Both the position numbers and the translations under genes were made by a program. A DNA stretch of 64,000 nt from Pirellulales bacterium (GTDB taxonomy: Bacteria > Planctomycetota > Planctomycetia > Pirellulales > Lacipirellulaceae). Positions 10,077 through 19,817 of this stretch are shown here, piece after piece. The stretch spans positions 62,001 through 126,000 of the forward strand of contig JAKVCC010000010.1 in the NCBI GenBank assembly GCA_022448265.1, in the 5' to 3' direction. How positions within the stretch are numbered: position 1 is the first letter of the stretch; each line of letters starts with the position of its first letter. The notes beneath the pieces are model-generated. The model was given only the letters and a program-made list of their open reading frames with translations, was not told the origin of the DNA and made no database searches.

Positions 10077-11189
10077 TTAATAATTCACGCCGTTTCGGTA
10101 TTCTTCGAGTGCATGCCGGTCGGTCATGCCGGCCAAAAAGTCGCATACCGATCGCGCCACATCCTTTTCCGCCATCTGGCTGGTCGCCGTGCCAGGCAAA
10201 AGCTGGGGTGTGGCAGAGAAACGCTCGAACATCTCACGGAGGGCTGCGCCGGCAACCGAGCGCTCCGCCAACACAGTCGGGTGGCGGTATACTCGCTCGA
10301 AAAGAAATTCTTCAAGCTCCGTTTTTTTTTCGCGAAATTCAGCAGACGGAGCAACAAGGAAATCTGCATGGGCAGCAACATCGGCGGGACTGTCGACCTG
10401 GGCGTCAGTCAGGCGCAGGCGGGTCGTATCGATCAGGTCGCTTACTAGCGTTTCGATCAGCTGGTGAATTGCGGCGCGACGCAGCTGCTCGGTGCTAAGC
10501 GAGGTGTAACGGTCTTGTACTCGTTTAGCAGCATCGTACCACAGCGATACGCCTAGGAGTTCCTTCACATCGAGTAGACCCAGCTCAAGCGCATCGTCAG
10601 CATCATGCGTATCGTAAGCAATGCTATCGGCCGCATCGACAACTTGCACTTCCAGGAGAGGCTGCTCCGAACTGGGGGCCGACTTGTTAGACCGTGTCGC
10701 TTGTCCTGAGAGCACCTCATTGGTCAGGTTTAGTCCGGGAAAACCTGGGTAACGGCTCTCCAGCAGCGTGACGATGCGAAGCGCGTGGGCATTGTGGTTG
10801 AATCCACCACAGGACTGCGTGCAGTCGTTTAGTACGTCTTCGCCCGCATGGCCAAATGGAGGATGACCGATGTCGTGCATCAGCGCCATAGCTTCGATCA
10901 AGTCTTCGTTGAGGCAAAGCGCACGACCAACTGTGCGCGCGATGGAAGCAACCTCCAGCGTGTGGGTCAGACGCGAGCGATGATAGTCACCCATGTCGCC
11001 AGTAAAAACCTGAGTCTTGTGCGCCAGGCGACGATAGGCGCTGCTGTGCACCACGCGATCGCGGTCCCGCTGAAAGGGTCCACGGTACGGGTGCGCATCT
11101 TCCGGATGTTGACGTCCAGTCGAGTTGCTGCTGTGCATTGCATAGGGGGCCAGTGCGCTGGATTCGAGTTGCGTATCAGGCACTTTCAT
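10077..11189 (-). CDS. Deoxyguanosinetriphosphate triphosphohydrolase-like (HD domain)
   Basis: About 371 residues starting at the ATG at 11189, which overlaps the last 14 bases of the upstream HIT gene; the longer frame to 11324 runs inside that gene and is unlikely. The HD superfamily metal ligands are visible: H76 in SRLTHTLEVA, H105-D106 in MALMHDIGHPPFGHAGE, and a later aspartate in VVDAADSIAYDTHD. RDRDRVVHSSAYRRLAHKTQVF at 41-62 is the characteristic dGTPase N-terminal signature. Family enzymes convert dNTPs to deoxynucleosides and triphosphate, controlling nucleotide pools. The overlap implies translational coupling with the HIT hydrolase, another nucleotide-processing enzyme. Confidence 0.93.
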   Translation of the reverse strand: MKVPDTQLESSALAPYAMHSSNSTGRQHPEDAHPYRGPFQRDRDRVVHSSAYRRLAHKTQVFTGDMGDYHRSRLTHTLEVASIARTVGRALCLNEDLIEAMALMHDIGHPPFGHAGEDVLNDCTQSCGGFNHNAHALRIVTLLESRYPGFPGLNLTNEVLSGQATRSNKSAPSSEQPLLEVQVVDAADSIAYDTHDADDALELGLLDVKELLGVSLWYDAAKRVQDRYTSLSTEQLRRAAIHQLIETLVSDLIDTTRLRLTDAQVDSPADVAAHADFLVAPSAEFREKKTELEEFLFERVYRHPTVLAERSVAGAALREMFERFSATPQLLPGTATSQMAEKDVARSVCDFLAGMTDRHALEEYRNGVNY

Positions 11190-11721
11190 CAACCAGCGCT
11201 TCCCACAAAGATTCGAGCGACTGAGGAATAACCCGGGTCCCGGCGAGCGTGGGCATAAAGTTGTGATCGCCTCGCCAGCGTGGTACCAGATGCCAATGCA
11301 AATGGCCCGGTACTCCCGCGCCACCGGCTAGCCCTAGATTGAGCCCCACATTAAACCCTTCAGCCAAAAGCTGCTTGCCAAGGGCAAGCGTAAATGTGGC
11401 CAGGGAGTGCATGATTTCGAGGTGTTCGTCGCCGGTCAGATCGCCCAAATCGCCCACATGTCGCTGTGGGGCCACCAACAGATGGCCGTTGCTATACGGG
11501 TAGCGATTTAGCAGGACCAGTGAATGCTGACCCGCATCCACAACCAGATTTCGTCGCCGGGACGCCGGTGTATCGGCATAGATGGCCGCCGCGCGGCACA
11601 TGAAGCACTCGCGATCTGCCCCTTCCAGCCAACGGCTGGGTTCGGGAGGCGATTCCGCATCTACCTCCTTCCCGGCAATATAACCCAGCCGCCAGGGCGC
11701 CCAAATACGATTTTCATCCAC
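11176..11721 (-). CDS. HIT-domain protein (Ap4A phosphorylase/hydrolase-like)
   Basis: About 181 residues from a GTG at 11721 (VDENRIWAPWRLGYI); this start matches the conserved N-terminus of the family, and the 23 upstream codons in frame look non-conserved. The histidine triad HLHWHLVPRW gives H140, H142 and H144 in this numbering. A CFMC pair (C39, C42) resembles the zinc-binding cysteines of actinobacterial Ap4A-phosphorylase-like HIT proteins. NRYPYSNGHLLVAP is also typical. It is predicted to cleave dinucleoside polyphosphates or AMP conjugates in the cytoplasm. Its 3' end overlaps the dGTPase start by 14 bases. Confidence 0.92.
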   Translation of the reverse strand: MDENRIWAPWRLGYIAGKEVDAESPPEPSRWLEGADRECFMCRAAAIYADTPASRRRNLVVDAGQHSLVLLNRYPYSNGHLLVAPQRHVGDLGDLTGDEHLEIMHSLATFTLALGKQLLAEGFNVGLNLGLAGGAGVPGHLHWHLVPRWRGDHNFMPTLAGTRVIPQSLESLWEALVDESA

Positions 11722-11899
11722 GTCGCCTCGCCCCCTCTCCCCGCGGCTGCTTATTCCGCCGAGTTTAGAGCTGCTAGCGAGCGAAAACAAGAGCGGACTA
11801 GCGACCGCAGGCCGAGGGGCGCATAATCCCCTCCGCTTTCCGCTGTACCCCTTTCCAGTCCCTCCGGCTCGCGCTCGCCCCTATTTGCGTTTCCGAACA

Positions 11900-12640
11900 A
11901 TGCGATTTCGCGTCCAACTCGATATGTTCTCCGGTCCGATGGACTTGCTGTGGTACCTAGTGCGCAAACACGAGCTCGACATCCTTGATATTCCGATTGC
12001 CCTAGTGACGGAGCAGTACCTTGAAATGATTGCCGTCCTCGAGCAAGTCGATGTCAACGCGGTTGGCGACTTTCTGGAAGTTGCAACGCGGCTGATGGAA
12101 ATCAAGTCGAAGCTCATATTGCCTCGGCCAGATGAAGAAGGCGAAGAAGAGATCGAAGACCCGCGTCGAGATATGGTACAGCGACTGCTAGATTATAAGC
12201 GATACAAGGATGCTGCCAGCATGCTTGAGGATCGTCGTCGTGCCTGGGAGCAACGATTCGCCCGTCGTGCCAATGATCTGCCTCCCCGCACGGTTGATGC
12301 CTCCGAGCAACCCATTCAAGAGGTTGAGATGTGGGACCTGGTCAGTGCGTTCGCGCAGGTCATACGGAACAACGAGGCCGTGCAGCCATCTGCCATCCGC
12401 TACGACGATACGCCTATCGATGTGTACATGGATGTCATCCGCACCCGGCTGGACGGTGAACCGCGTTTGGCATTTACTAGTTTGTTTAGCAAGGACATGA
12501 CCAAGTCGCAGATGGTAGGCCTCTTTCTCGCCATATTAGAACTCATTCGTCATCATCACGTGCATGTCGAACAGGCAGAAATTTTTGGCGAACTTTGGAT
12601 ATTGGCGAACCAATCGACTGGCATGAACATTCCCAACTAA
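11900..12640 (+). CDS. scpA: Segregation and condensation protein A
   Basis: 247 residues from the ATG at 11900; an in-frame TTG at 11885 is less likely. FRVQLDMFSGPMDLLWYLV and HELDILDIPIALVTEQYL are the hallmark N-terminal kleisin sequence of ScpA, and FLEVATRLMEIKSKLILP follows. The C-terminal winged-helix part includes MVGLFLAILELIRHHHVHVEQ. ScpA bridges SMC heads and recruits ScpB in the condensin complex for chromosome compaction and segregation. No scpB follows; the next gene, 15 bases downstream, encodes a uracil-DNA glycosylase, probably in the same transcript. Confidence 0.96.
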   Translation: MRFRVQLDMFSGPMDLLWYLVRKHELDILDIPIALVTEQYLEMIAVLEQVDVNAVGDFLEVATRLMEIKSKLILPRPDEEGEEEIEDPRRDMVQRLLDYKRYKDAASMLEDRRRAWEQRFARRANDLPPRTVDASEQPIQEVEMWDLVSAFAQVIRNNEAVQPSAIRYDDTPIDVYMDVIRTRLDGEPRLAFTSLFSKDMTKSQMVGLFLAILELIRHHHVHVEQAEIFGELWILANQSTGMNIPN

Positions 12641-12655
12641 GGAAGCGCGCTGACG

Positions 12656-13387
12656 ATGGCGGATAGTGCACGTGAAGCGGTCGCGGCTGCCCGCAAACTC
12701 TCTCGGGCAGTCGACCACCTTCGATTCGGCCATCCGACAACACACGTATACAACCCACTCGACTATGCGTGGGGGGCCCACCAACAGTATCTGCAGCGAA
12801 TCAACCCCTCGGGCGTCCGCGTGCTTCTGATGGGCATGAACCCGGGGCCGTGGGGAATGGCTCAGACGGGCGTGCCATTTGGGCAAATTGAATTAGTTCG
12901 CGATTGGCTTGGTATTGACCAGCAGATCGGCCACCCCGCCCTCGAGCATCCCAAGCGTCCCATCACGGGCTTTGCCTGCACGCGGAGAGAAGTTTCGGGC
13001 GAACGGCTTTGGAGTTTGTTCCGCGCCCGGTTTGGCACTCCGGACTGTTTTTTCCAAGAGCACTTCGTCGCCAACTATTGCCCGCTGGTCTTCATGGAAG
13101 CGAGTGGTCGAAACCGTACGCCCGACAAACTACCAGCCGGCGAACGGGATGCACTAAATGCAGTCTGCGACGAGCATCTGCGGGCACTTTTCCGGGCCCT
13201 CAAGCCCGAATGGGTCGTCGGCATAGGCGCTTATGCCCACGCATGCTTGGAGCGAGTCGTAGGTGCATCGACAATCCAAGTCGCCCGAATTCTCCATCCC
13301 AGCCCCGCTAGCCCAGCAGCCAATCGCGGCTGGGCCGCCACTGCCACCAAACAACTGGTGAATGCCGGAATTTGGACATCAGACTGA
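12656..13387 (+). CDS. SMUG1-type uracil-DNA glycosylase
   Basis: 243 residues. The water-activating motif GMNPGPWGMAQTGVPFG (60-76, with N62 as the catalytic Asn by family analogy) and the intercalating/His motif HPSPASP (H214) are those of single-strand-selective monofunctional uracil-DNA glycosylase (UDG family 3). ANYCPLVFM at about 139-147 also fits. The enzyme removes uracil and oxidised pyrimidines from DNA. SMUG1 was first described in animals and is known in scattered bacteria including planctomycetes. It follows scpA by 15 bases, suggesting co-transcription. Confidence 0.93.
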   Translation: MADSAREAVAAARKLSRAVDHLRFGHPTTHVYNPLDYAWGAHQQYLQRINPSGVRVLLMGMNPGPWGMAQTGVPFGQIELVRDWLGIDQQIGHPALEHPKRPITGFACTRREVSGERLWSLFRARFGTPDCFFQEHFVANYCPLVFMEASGRNRTPDKLPAGERDALNAVCDEHLRALFRALKPEWVVGIGAYAHACLERVVGASTIQVARILHPSPASPAANRGWAATATKQLVNAGIWTSD

Positions 13388-13626
13388 GCCGGCAGCACGA
13401 CACCTAGTCTGCTAGTCTGCGCGACCATTCAGGCCTAAAGCGACAGGCTGCTGGCCGCGAATGGCGCCGCAAAAAATGATAATGTCTTGGACTGCGACCT
13501 TTGGACACCGACTCATAAGATCATGCAACATTCCATTGGCTCGTCCTTTTCCAACTCCCCTTGCTCATCTACGATGAACAGCTTGGCGCTTGCCCCGCTG
13601 CCCCCAATACTGACTTGCTGCAATCC

Positions 13627-14466
13627 ATGGTCGATAACGCCCCCTTGAAGTCTATTCAGCACGATGGCCTTACGATCGAAGGCTATTCTCGTGCTGCAGT
13701 GCAAACCTACTGGCGCGTGCCAGAACTAAAAATCGGCTTCGATTTAGGCGCTCAGCCCTGGTCGTTCATGGGCACCGAAACGTGGTTCATTTCCCACGCC
13801 CATTTGGACCATATTGTGGCTCTACCCGTCTACGTTGCTCGTCGGCGGATGATGAAAATGGAGCCACCGACCATTTATATGCCCGCCCATGCGATTGATC
13901 CGGCCCGTGAAATCATGCGCCAGTTTACTCGTCTTGACCGAGGCCGCATGCCATGCCAACTCAAGCCGCTCAACGCGGGCGATGAATTGGAACTATCCCG
14001 CGAACTGGTGGTGACGGTAAGTGCCATGAAGCATAGCGTGCCCGCCTTGGGCTTTGTGGTATGGGACCGTCGTCGCAAGCTAAAGGCCGAGTATCACGGC
14101 CTCTCCGGTGACCAGGTCCGAGACTTGCGACTTGCCGGGACCGAAGTCACCACTGAACAGCGGAGTCCGCTTTTGGCTTACGCTGGCGATACGGCGCCAG
14201 CCGGCCTCGATAACTGCCCCGACATGTACCGGGCTAAGGTGCTGATTTGTGAAATGACCTTTGTTTCTCCGCAGCACCGCAGGGAAAAAATCCACAAATA
14301 CGGCCACATGCACCTGGACGACTACGTCGAGCGGCGCGACAAGTTCCAAAACGAGTTGATCATTGCCGGCCATTCCAGCACGCGTTACCACCCCAATACC
14401 ATCGCGGCCTTGGTTCAGAAGGCAATCCCCGACATGCTAAACGACCGCCTCAAGCTCTGGCTATAA
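13627..14466 (+). CDS. RNase Z-like metallo-beta-lactamase-fold hydrolase
   Basis: 279 residues from the ATG at 13627 (MVDNAPLKSI); a TTG at 13561 would add 22 residues without family character. The metal-binding motif is SHAHLDHI (H57, H59, D61, H62). Further ligands are likely in LAYAGDTAPAGLD and in KIHKYGHMHLDDY, and AGHSSTRYH closes the site. This layout resembles tRNase Z (ELAC) family enzymes that trim tRNA 3' ends. That would fit the tRNA at 52.2 kb, which lacks an encoded CCA, but other MBL-fold nucleases are possible. It lies 239 bases after the SMUG1 gene. Confidence 0.82.
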   Translation: MVDNAPLKSIQHDGLTIEGYSRAAVQTYWRVPELKIGFDLGAQPWSFMGTETWFISHAHLDHIVALPVYVARRRMMKMEPPTIYMPAHAIDPAREIMRQFTRLDRGRMPCQLKPLNAGDELELSRELVVTVSAMKHSVPALGFVVWDRRRKLKAEYHGLSGDQVRDLRLAGTEVTTEQRSPLLAYAGDTAPAGLDNCPDMYRAKVLICEMTFVSPQHRREKIHKYGHMHLDDYVERRDKFQNELIIAGHSSTRYHPNTIAALVQKAIPDMLNDRLKLWL

Positions 14467-14527
14467 TTCAAGCATCACTGCAACTCTCAATAGGTATTCC
14501 TTGATTGGCATCTCGACTCCACGCCTC

Positions 14528-16615
14528 TCAATGCACCCGCTGTCCCGGCACAGCCCCTTCGTCGGGCGACAATACGAAAACTTCGCTCCCGCCAGGACCG
14601 CTGGCAACGACCATGCCTTCGCTAAGGCCAAATTTCATTTGCCGCGGGGTCAGGTTGGCTACGCACACGACGAGTCGGCCCACGAGTTCGTCGGGCTCGT
14701 AAGCGGCCTTAATCCCGGCGAAGACCTGGCGGTACTGCCCACCACCCAGGCTCAATCGCAACTTTAGCAGCTTTCGCGCGCCAGACACGTGTTCCGCCGC
14801 AACCACGCGCGCTACGCGAAGATCTACTTTCAAGAACTCGTCAAAATTACACTCCGGGGCAAGTGGCTCAGCCGCCAGCGCATCCCCGCTATCGTTCCAA
14901 GGGTCCGCGTCTCCCGTTTCCCCACGACAGTCATCGCCTTCGCCGCGTCCCTGGTCACCGGTGTCTTCACGACTTTCTTCAATCATAGTGCGTACATCCT
15001 TTTCTTCGACCCGTTTGAGCATATGACGGAACTTTGCGACCGGCGTGCCTGTCAGAGGCACCTTTGCTTGGTCCCAATGCGTGATCGGGCTATTCAACAG
15101 CTCACCAGTCTGTTCCGCCACGCGAGGCAGCACAGGTGCGAGATAAATGGCCAATTGACGAAAGAGGTTGAGAGCGATAGTGCAAACATCCTGCAGCTCA
15201 GAAAGCCGCTCCGAATCCTTACGCAACTCCCATGGTTTGTTTTCCTCAACAAATGGATTGGCGCGATCAGCCAGCGCCATGATTAGGCGCATCGCCCGGC
15301 CGGTGTCGCACGATTCATAAGCCTCAGCGATTTCGTCGCCGGTGGCGGCTGCGGCAGCGAATAAGCCGCCGTCCTCCGGATATACGGCCGACAAGCCGAT
15401 TTCCGCGACAAACTTCGCCGATCGGCTGGCGAGATTAACAAATTTTCCCACCAGGTCCGTATTGACCTTCGTGACGAATTCATTGAGCGAGAGGTCGAAA
15501 TCGTCAATGCGGTTCGATAACTTCGACGCGTAATAATACCGCAAGTACGCCGGGTTCAGGTGATTCAAGTAGGCCCTTGCTTTGACATAGGTTCCCTTGC
15601 TCTTCGACATCTTCTCACCATCGATCGTGAGAAAGCCATGCACGTGAACCTTGGCCGGTAGCGTGAACCCAGCCGCGGATAACATGCCTGGCCAAAACAG
15701 TGTGTGGAAGTACGTTATGTCTTTGCCGATGAAGTGGTGAATCTCGCAATCATCTGAGCGCCACCAATCATCAAAGTTCTCGCCATGTTTGTCGCACCAT
15801 TGCTGGGTGGACGCCATGTAGCCAATGGGCGCGTCGAACCAGACATACCAGTAGTTGCCGGGAGCGTCGGGAATCTCAAATCCGAAATAAGGCGCCGGGC
15901 GGCTGACATCCCAGTCGCGCAGCGGCTCGGGCTGGTCGGGGGGGCCGAGAAAGTGGCCTCGCAAGTAGTTAGCAGTCTCGTCCTGCAAGGCGCCTGAGCC
16001 CTGCGTCCAGTTTTCCAAAAATTCGTGGAACTGCTCTAGCTCAATGAACAGGTGATCCGCGTCGCGAGGCTCGGGCACGGTGCCGCTGAGCGTACTGCGC
16101 GGGTCGACGAGTTCAGCGGGAGAGTAAGTGCAGCCACATTTGCTGCAGTTGTCGCCCGGCTGGTCCTGAGCCCCACATTTTGGGCAAGTACCACGAACGA
16201 AACGGTCGGCCAAAAAAATACCTTCCTCTGCATCATAGAGTTGGCGGACGCGATCGCTCTTGACGAGTCCCACCTCGCGTATTCGACTCCAGATTTCGCC
16301 GCAAAGCGACCGGCATTCGGCGCTGTGTGTGCTACCAAAATTATCCAGTGAAATATCAAAATCTCGCAGGTCGGCCTCATGGGCGACATGGACTTCGGCG
16401 ATTAGCTCTTCTTCCGTCCGCCCTTCGCGCCGCGCGCGAATCATGGTCGCCGTACCATGGGTGTCGTCCGCACACACGTAAACGCACAAAGCGCCTCGCA
16501 ATCGCTGGAACCGAACCCAGATATCGGTCTGAATTGCCTCAACCATGTAGCCGAGGTGGATGTCGGCGTTCACGTAGGGTAAGGCGGACGTAACAAGTAA
16601 GCGGCGCTGGGACAT
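14528..16615 (-). CDS. metG: Methionyl-tRNA synthetase with C-terminal tRNA-binding domain
   Basis: About 695 residues from the ATG at 16615; three more codons upstream also open with ATG at 16624. Numbering below is from 16624. Class I signatures: HLGY (23-26, the HIGH equivalent) and KMSKS (338-342). The zinc knuckle of the MetG1 type is CPKC...CSKC (147-163). The core is followed by an anticodon-binding helical domain. Next is an acidic, glycine-rich linker (about 550-595), then a Trbp111/EMAPII-like OB domain ([17 protein letters not shown] to the end). It charges tRNA-Met in the cytoplasm. Monocistronic; its 3' end converges with the RNase Z-like gene. Confidence 0.97.
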   Translation of the reverse strand: MSQRRLLVTSALPYVNADIHLGYMVEAIQTDIWVRFQRLRGALCVYVCADDTHGTATMIRARREGRTEEELIAEVHVAHEADLRDFDISLDNFGSTHSAECRSLCGEIWSRIREVGLVKSDRVRQLYDAEEGIFLADRFVRGTCPKCGAQDQPGDNCSKCGCTYSPAELVDPRSTLSGTVPEPRDADHLFIELEQFHEFLENWTQGSGALQDETANYLRGHFLGPPDQPEPLRDWDVSRPAPYFGFEIPDAPGNYWYVWFDAPIGYMASTQQWCDKHGENFDDWWRSDDCEIHHFIGKDITYFHTLFWPGMLSAAGFTLPAKVHVHGFLTIDGEKMSKSKGTYVKARAYLNHLNPAYLRYYYASKLSNRIDDFDLSLNEFVTKVNTDLVGKFVNLASRSAKFVAEIGLSAVYPEDGGLFAAAAATGDEIAEAYESCDTGRAMRLIMALADRANPFVEENKPWELRKDSERLSELQDVCTIALNLFRQLAIYLAPVLPRVAEQTGELLNSPITHWDQAKVPLTGTPVAKFRHMLKRVEEKDVRTMIEESREDTGDQGRGEGDDCRGETGDADPWNDSGDALAAEPLAPECNFDEFLKVDLRVARVVAAEHVSGARKLLKLRLSLGGGQYRQVFAGIKAAYEPDELVGRLVVCVANLTPRQMKFGLSEGMVVASGPGGSEVFVLSPDEGAVPGQRVH

Positions 16616-17062
16616 GGATGGCAACTTGCTGGTGGGAACGGGTTAAGTATCGAGGCGGTACGCTTAATAGCAAAACGATAGCAGTGCAGGCGGCGCCGAC
16701 GATCGGCCCATTGTAGCCGCACATCCGCTGGGCCGGGAACCCATGATTGGCATGCAAGATGCATCTGTAGGCATTGTCCTGGACAATGTTGACACTCTCT
16801 GCATTGCCAGCATGTTCCGCATCACCAAGCGGAGCTGGTGTGCCCAAGTCGGCACGCCGGCATCCCCGAAGTTGGTATTGTAAGAATTACGAAACTCGAG
16901 CAAATTATTGGCTTGCTCCTGCCGCTAGCGACAGGAGCAAGAGAAACTGTTGTTGCGATAATGGTGGACTAGGCCCAAACCGGCAAAGAAGGATCTTTAC
17001 CGGGTGGGACACACATTGGGTGCGCCATTGATCAAGCGACCTGGTATCCATGGAGGGAACCG
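16616..17062. other. Gene-free region with two inverted repeats
   Basis: This 447-base divergent spacer between metG and the thioredoxin-protease gene holds no convincing gene. It contains the palindrome CATTGTCC-T-GGACAATG (16772-16788). It also contains a strong hairpin: CTTGCTCCTG (16912-16921) pairs perfectly with CAGGAGCAAG (16932-16941), with an inner CGC/GCG. Neither is followed by a T-run, so they look regulatory rather than terminating. Confidence 0.6.
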
Positions 17063-18586
17063 ATGGTCTGGAAGCGTTCTAAGCACGTACTTGCACTTGC
17101 ATCAAGTCTTCTAGCACTGGGTATCTATCCGGCAGGGGCAGAAACTGTTCTTCTTGATTTCAATTCGGCCACCTGCAGGCCTTGCCAACAAATGCGACCG
17201 GTGGTACGCGGGCTGGTCTCCGCTGGTTATGAAGTACGCGACATCGACATCCAGCGCAAGCCTCAAATTGCAAACCAGTTTGGCATCGTCAAGGTTCCCA
17301 CCTTTGTGGTCTTGGTAGATGGCAGGGAAACCGATCGCGTGGTCGGACCTGCAAGTTTTGCGCGGCTAGAACAAATGCTGGCCCGCTCGAGTGCCCACCC
17401 TACTTCGAGTCCCTTACACACGGTCACCCACGAGAATCGTGCGGGTTCACAGACTCGAGAGCCTGCTCAACCTCTAGTGGGACCCGTCGTGCAGATTGAA
17501 GGCCCGGCCGTTGCTGCAGGTTCGGGAGACGCCGCAGCCGGCCCTGTTCCGGATCGACCTGGAGCGCCGCCGGCGCTGCTAAAGAGCGCATCCACCGAAC
17601 AACGCGCACTGATTGAAGCCTCTGTCAAAATCACGGTGGACGACCCCAAAGGCAAGTCCGCTGGCACCGGCACGCTGGTCGACGCCCGCCAAGGTGAAGC
17701 ATTGGTGCTGACCTGCGGCCACCTGTTTCGCGAATCGGGCGGACAGGGCCAGATCACAGTGACTCTATTCCATCAAACCCCGCAGGGCGTGCAACCCGGC
17801 GCCTCGTTTTCCGGAAAGCTCATTGAGGTGGATTTAGAACGCGATTTGGGCCTAGTGAGCATCCGCCCCAACGTGCAAGTGCAGCCAGTCAAAATTGCCA
17901 CCCGCAGCGGTTCGCTCCCACCCGGCAGCCGGGTGACGTCAATTGGCTGTGACAGGGGCGCAGCACCAAGCGCCCGCCAATCGCAGGTCACCGCCAACAA
18001 CCGTTACCAGGGCCCCGGCAATATTGAGGTAGCCGGGGCACCGGTCGACGGTCGCAGCGGAGGAGGACTATTCAACGAATCGGGCGAACTAGTAGGCGTA
18101 TGTTTTGCCGCCGACCATCAAGACGATGAAGGGCTCTACGCATCGCTCCGTTCAGTACACGCGAAGTTCGATAGCCTGGGCTTGTCTGCAATCTACCTGG
18201 GTCCCGCCGTCAAAACACCAACGCGTCCCGCACAGCTACAACAAGGGCCACAAGTTGCAGCAACACCGAGTCCCGGTTTTTCCGTGCGAGGCCAGGAGCC
18301 GGCCCAGATTCCGACCAGTGAAAGTGGCGTCATGATCCAGACGGGTCCACCCAGTCTGCGTCCGGTTGAACAGGCGGCTTGGGAAGAGATTCAGCGCCGC
18401 GGTGCCAACTCGGAAGTAATATGTATCATTCGTCCGCACGATCCTGCTGGCAAAAGCGAAGTGATCACCCTCAACAACGCTTCGCCCGAGTTCGTGCGAG
18501 AACTCAAGCGTCCGCGTGCCGTACCGGGCGGAACGGCATCGTCGCCACCGGCGACCGCCGCCGTCGTGGAACGCCTCTTGCGTTAG
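17063..18586 (+). CDS. Secreted thioredoxin-trypsin fusion protein
   Basis: 507 residues. A signal peptide (about 1-26) is followed by a thioredoxin domain (27-108) with the redox pair C38-RP-C41 and cis-proline region KVPTFVV. After a Pro/Ala-rich linker (110-180) comes a trypsin-like serine protease domain (183-375). Its likely triad is H220 (LTCGHLF), D261 (ERDLGLV) and S332 (GRSGGGLF), so it appears active. The C-terminal 130 residues are low-complexity and hypothetical. Acting in the periplasm or outside the cell, it could couple disulfide state to proteolysis; this is inference. The start at 17063 follows AGGGAACCG, a usable ribosome-binding site. No partner gene is adjacent. Confidence 0.87.
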   Translation: MVWKRSKHVLALASSLLALGIYPAGAETVLLDFNSATCRPCQQMRPVVRGLVSAGYEVRDIDIQRKPQIANQFGIVKVPTFVVLVDGRETDRVVGPASFARLEQMLARSSAHPTSSPLHTVTHENRAGSQTREPAQPLVGPVVQIEGPAVAAGSGDAAAGPVPDRPGAPPALLKSASTEQRALIEASVKITVDDPKGKSAGTGTLVDARQGEALVLTCGHLFRESGGQGQITVTLFHQTPQGVQPGASFSGKLIEVDLERDLGLVSIRPNVQVQPVKIATRSGSLPPGSRVTSIGCDRGAAPSARQSQVTANNRYQGPGNIEVAGAPVDGRSGGGLFNESGELVGVCFAADHQDDEGLYASLRSVHAKFDSLGLSAIYLGPAVKTPTRPAQLQQGPQVAATPSPGFSVRGQEPAQIPTSESGVMIQTGPPSLRPVEQAAWEEIQRRGANSEVICIIRPHDPAGKSEVITLNNASPEFVRELKRPRAVPGGTASSPPATAAVVERLLR

Positions 18587-19116
18587 GTGACGTGATATCC
18601 CAATCTGCAGGGACGCGCCTGGTGGCTACCAGCTGCGGGAGATGGCGCTGATGGGCCAAAGGCCCCGTGTGCTTTCGCAGCGGCCCCAAAGCAAGTCCGT
18701 CCACCAACGATCCCGAAGTAGCGCAATGTATCGGTGCATCGCCCCGATCTCTGCGATAAATATCGCCTTAGGTATGCCCACCCAGTCTGCCTGAGCAAGA
18801 GCCGTTTGGAGAGTCGCTCTCCGTCTCCCATCTCCAGACGTCGAGCCGCACGCCTCACTGGACACATCGATCCCTGCTAAAGAAATCATGCCAGAAAGCT
18901 CCGGCGTTGCGGAAGCAGACTCCGCGCAGACGAAGCCCTCCGAAAAAAATGCGTTGGAATTGATTTCGCGGCAGATGTTGGCAGGCCTGTAATTCGAAAC
19001 GGCTGCCACGTCCAAGCCGGAAGCAGCAAAGTGCGATGATCCCGTAACGAGAGAAGAAATCCCAATTTAAACGGGTCGCATCTCACTTCGCACCTATCTA
19101 TCGGTCTGATCCTTTA
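18587..19116. other. Gene-free region
   Basis: 530 bases between the convergent thioredoxin-protease gene and hisI. A 129-codon minus-strand frame (18626-19015) has no recognisable family, domain or signal and is probably spurious. No terminator with a clear T-run was found. Confidence 0.5.
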
Positions 19117-19554
19117 TCAAACAGATCCTGGCGCGCCTTTGGAAATGTAGACTTGCTGGGGATCAAAAACCGGCTTGCTCATAATCTTCCATCCATCTGC
19201 AGTGCGCTTACGATAAAAGCAACTCGCGTAGCCCTGGTGACAGGCCGCGCCACCAACTTGTTCGACCTTTAGCAGAATCGTGTCCGCATCGCAGTCGATA
19301 TATATCTCGCGAATTTTCTGCACGTGCCCACTCGACTCGCCCTTTTTCCAAAGTCGGCCCCGGCTGCGACTGAAGTAAACCGCCTCACCCGTGGCCAGGG
19401 TTTCTTCCCAAGCCGCCCGGTTCATGTAAGCCAGCATCAGCACCTCGCCGGTTTGGGCGTCTTGGGCCACCGTCGGGAGCAATTGATTGTCGTTGGCAAA
19501 TTTCGGAATGTTTTCCAAGGGAATGACCTGCGCGTGGGGACCGCCTCCCAGCAT
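19117..19554 (-). CDS. hisI: Phosphoribosyl-AMP cyclohydrolase
   Basis: About 145 residues from the ATG at 19554; an in-frame TTG at 19644 would add 30 non-conserved residues. HisI signatures are complete: [21 protein letters not shown], the region from [31 protein letters not shown] (metal-binding aspartates) and [14 protein letters not shown] (zinc cysteines). It opens the purine ring of PR-AMP in the third step of histidine biosynthesis. The domain stands alone without HisE fusion, and no other his gene is nearby. Confidence 0.96.
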   Translation of the reverse strand: MLGGGPHAQVIPLENIPKFANDNQLLPTVAQDAQTGEVLMLAYMNRAAWEETLATGEAVYFSRSRGRLWKKGESSGHVQKIREIYIDCDADTILLKVEQVGGAACHQGYASCFYRKRTADGWKIMSKPVFDPQQVYISKGAPGSV

Positions 19555-19817
19555 ACTTCGCGTAGAACCCGTTGGCCACCTTGCCCAAGACCCCTCAAGC
19601 CGTACGACCCGTGCGAAGCGCAATTTTGGTCGAACTGGCGCCAATCACTGTTTCGCTATTGGAAGATACCCGATTATGCCGATCCAATCGCGTAGGCTCA
19701 GACCAACGGGGGTCTTGGCCCAAATTGCCTGGAGCTAGTCTTGGTCGTCAACCCTGCCTCGCTGTGTCGAACCACGCCGGCCAAAGGGCCGCTCCTACTG
19801 CCTGAAGAGGAGTTGCC

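Noticed and set aside
18626-19015. 129-codon minus-strand frame between the thioredoxin-protease gene and hisI.
   Set aside because: No motif, signal peptide or ribosome-binding site; composition unlike neighbouring genes.
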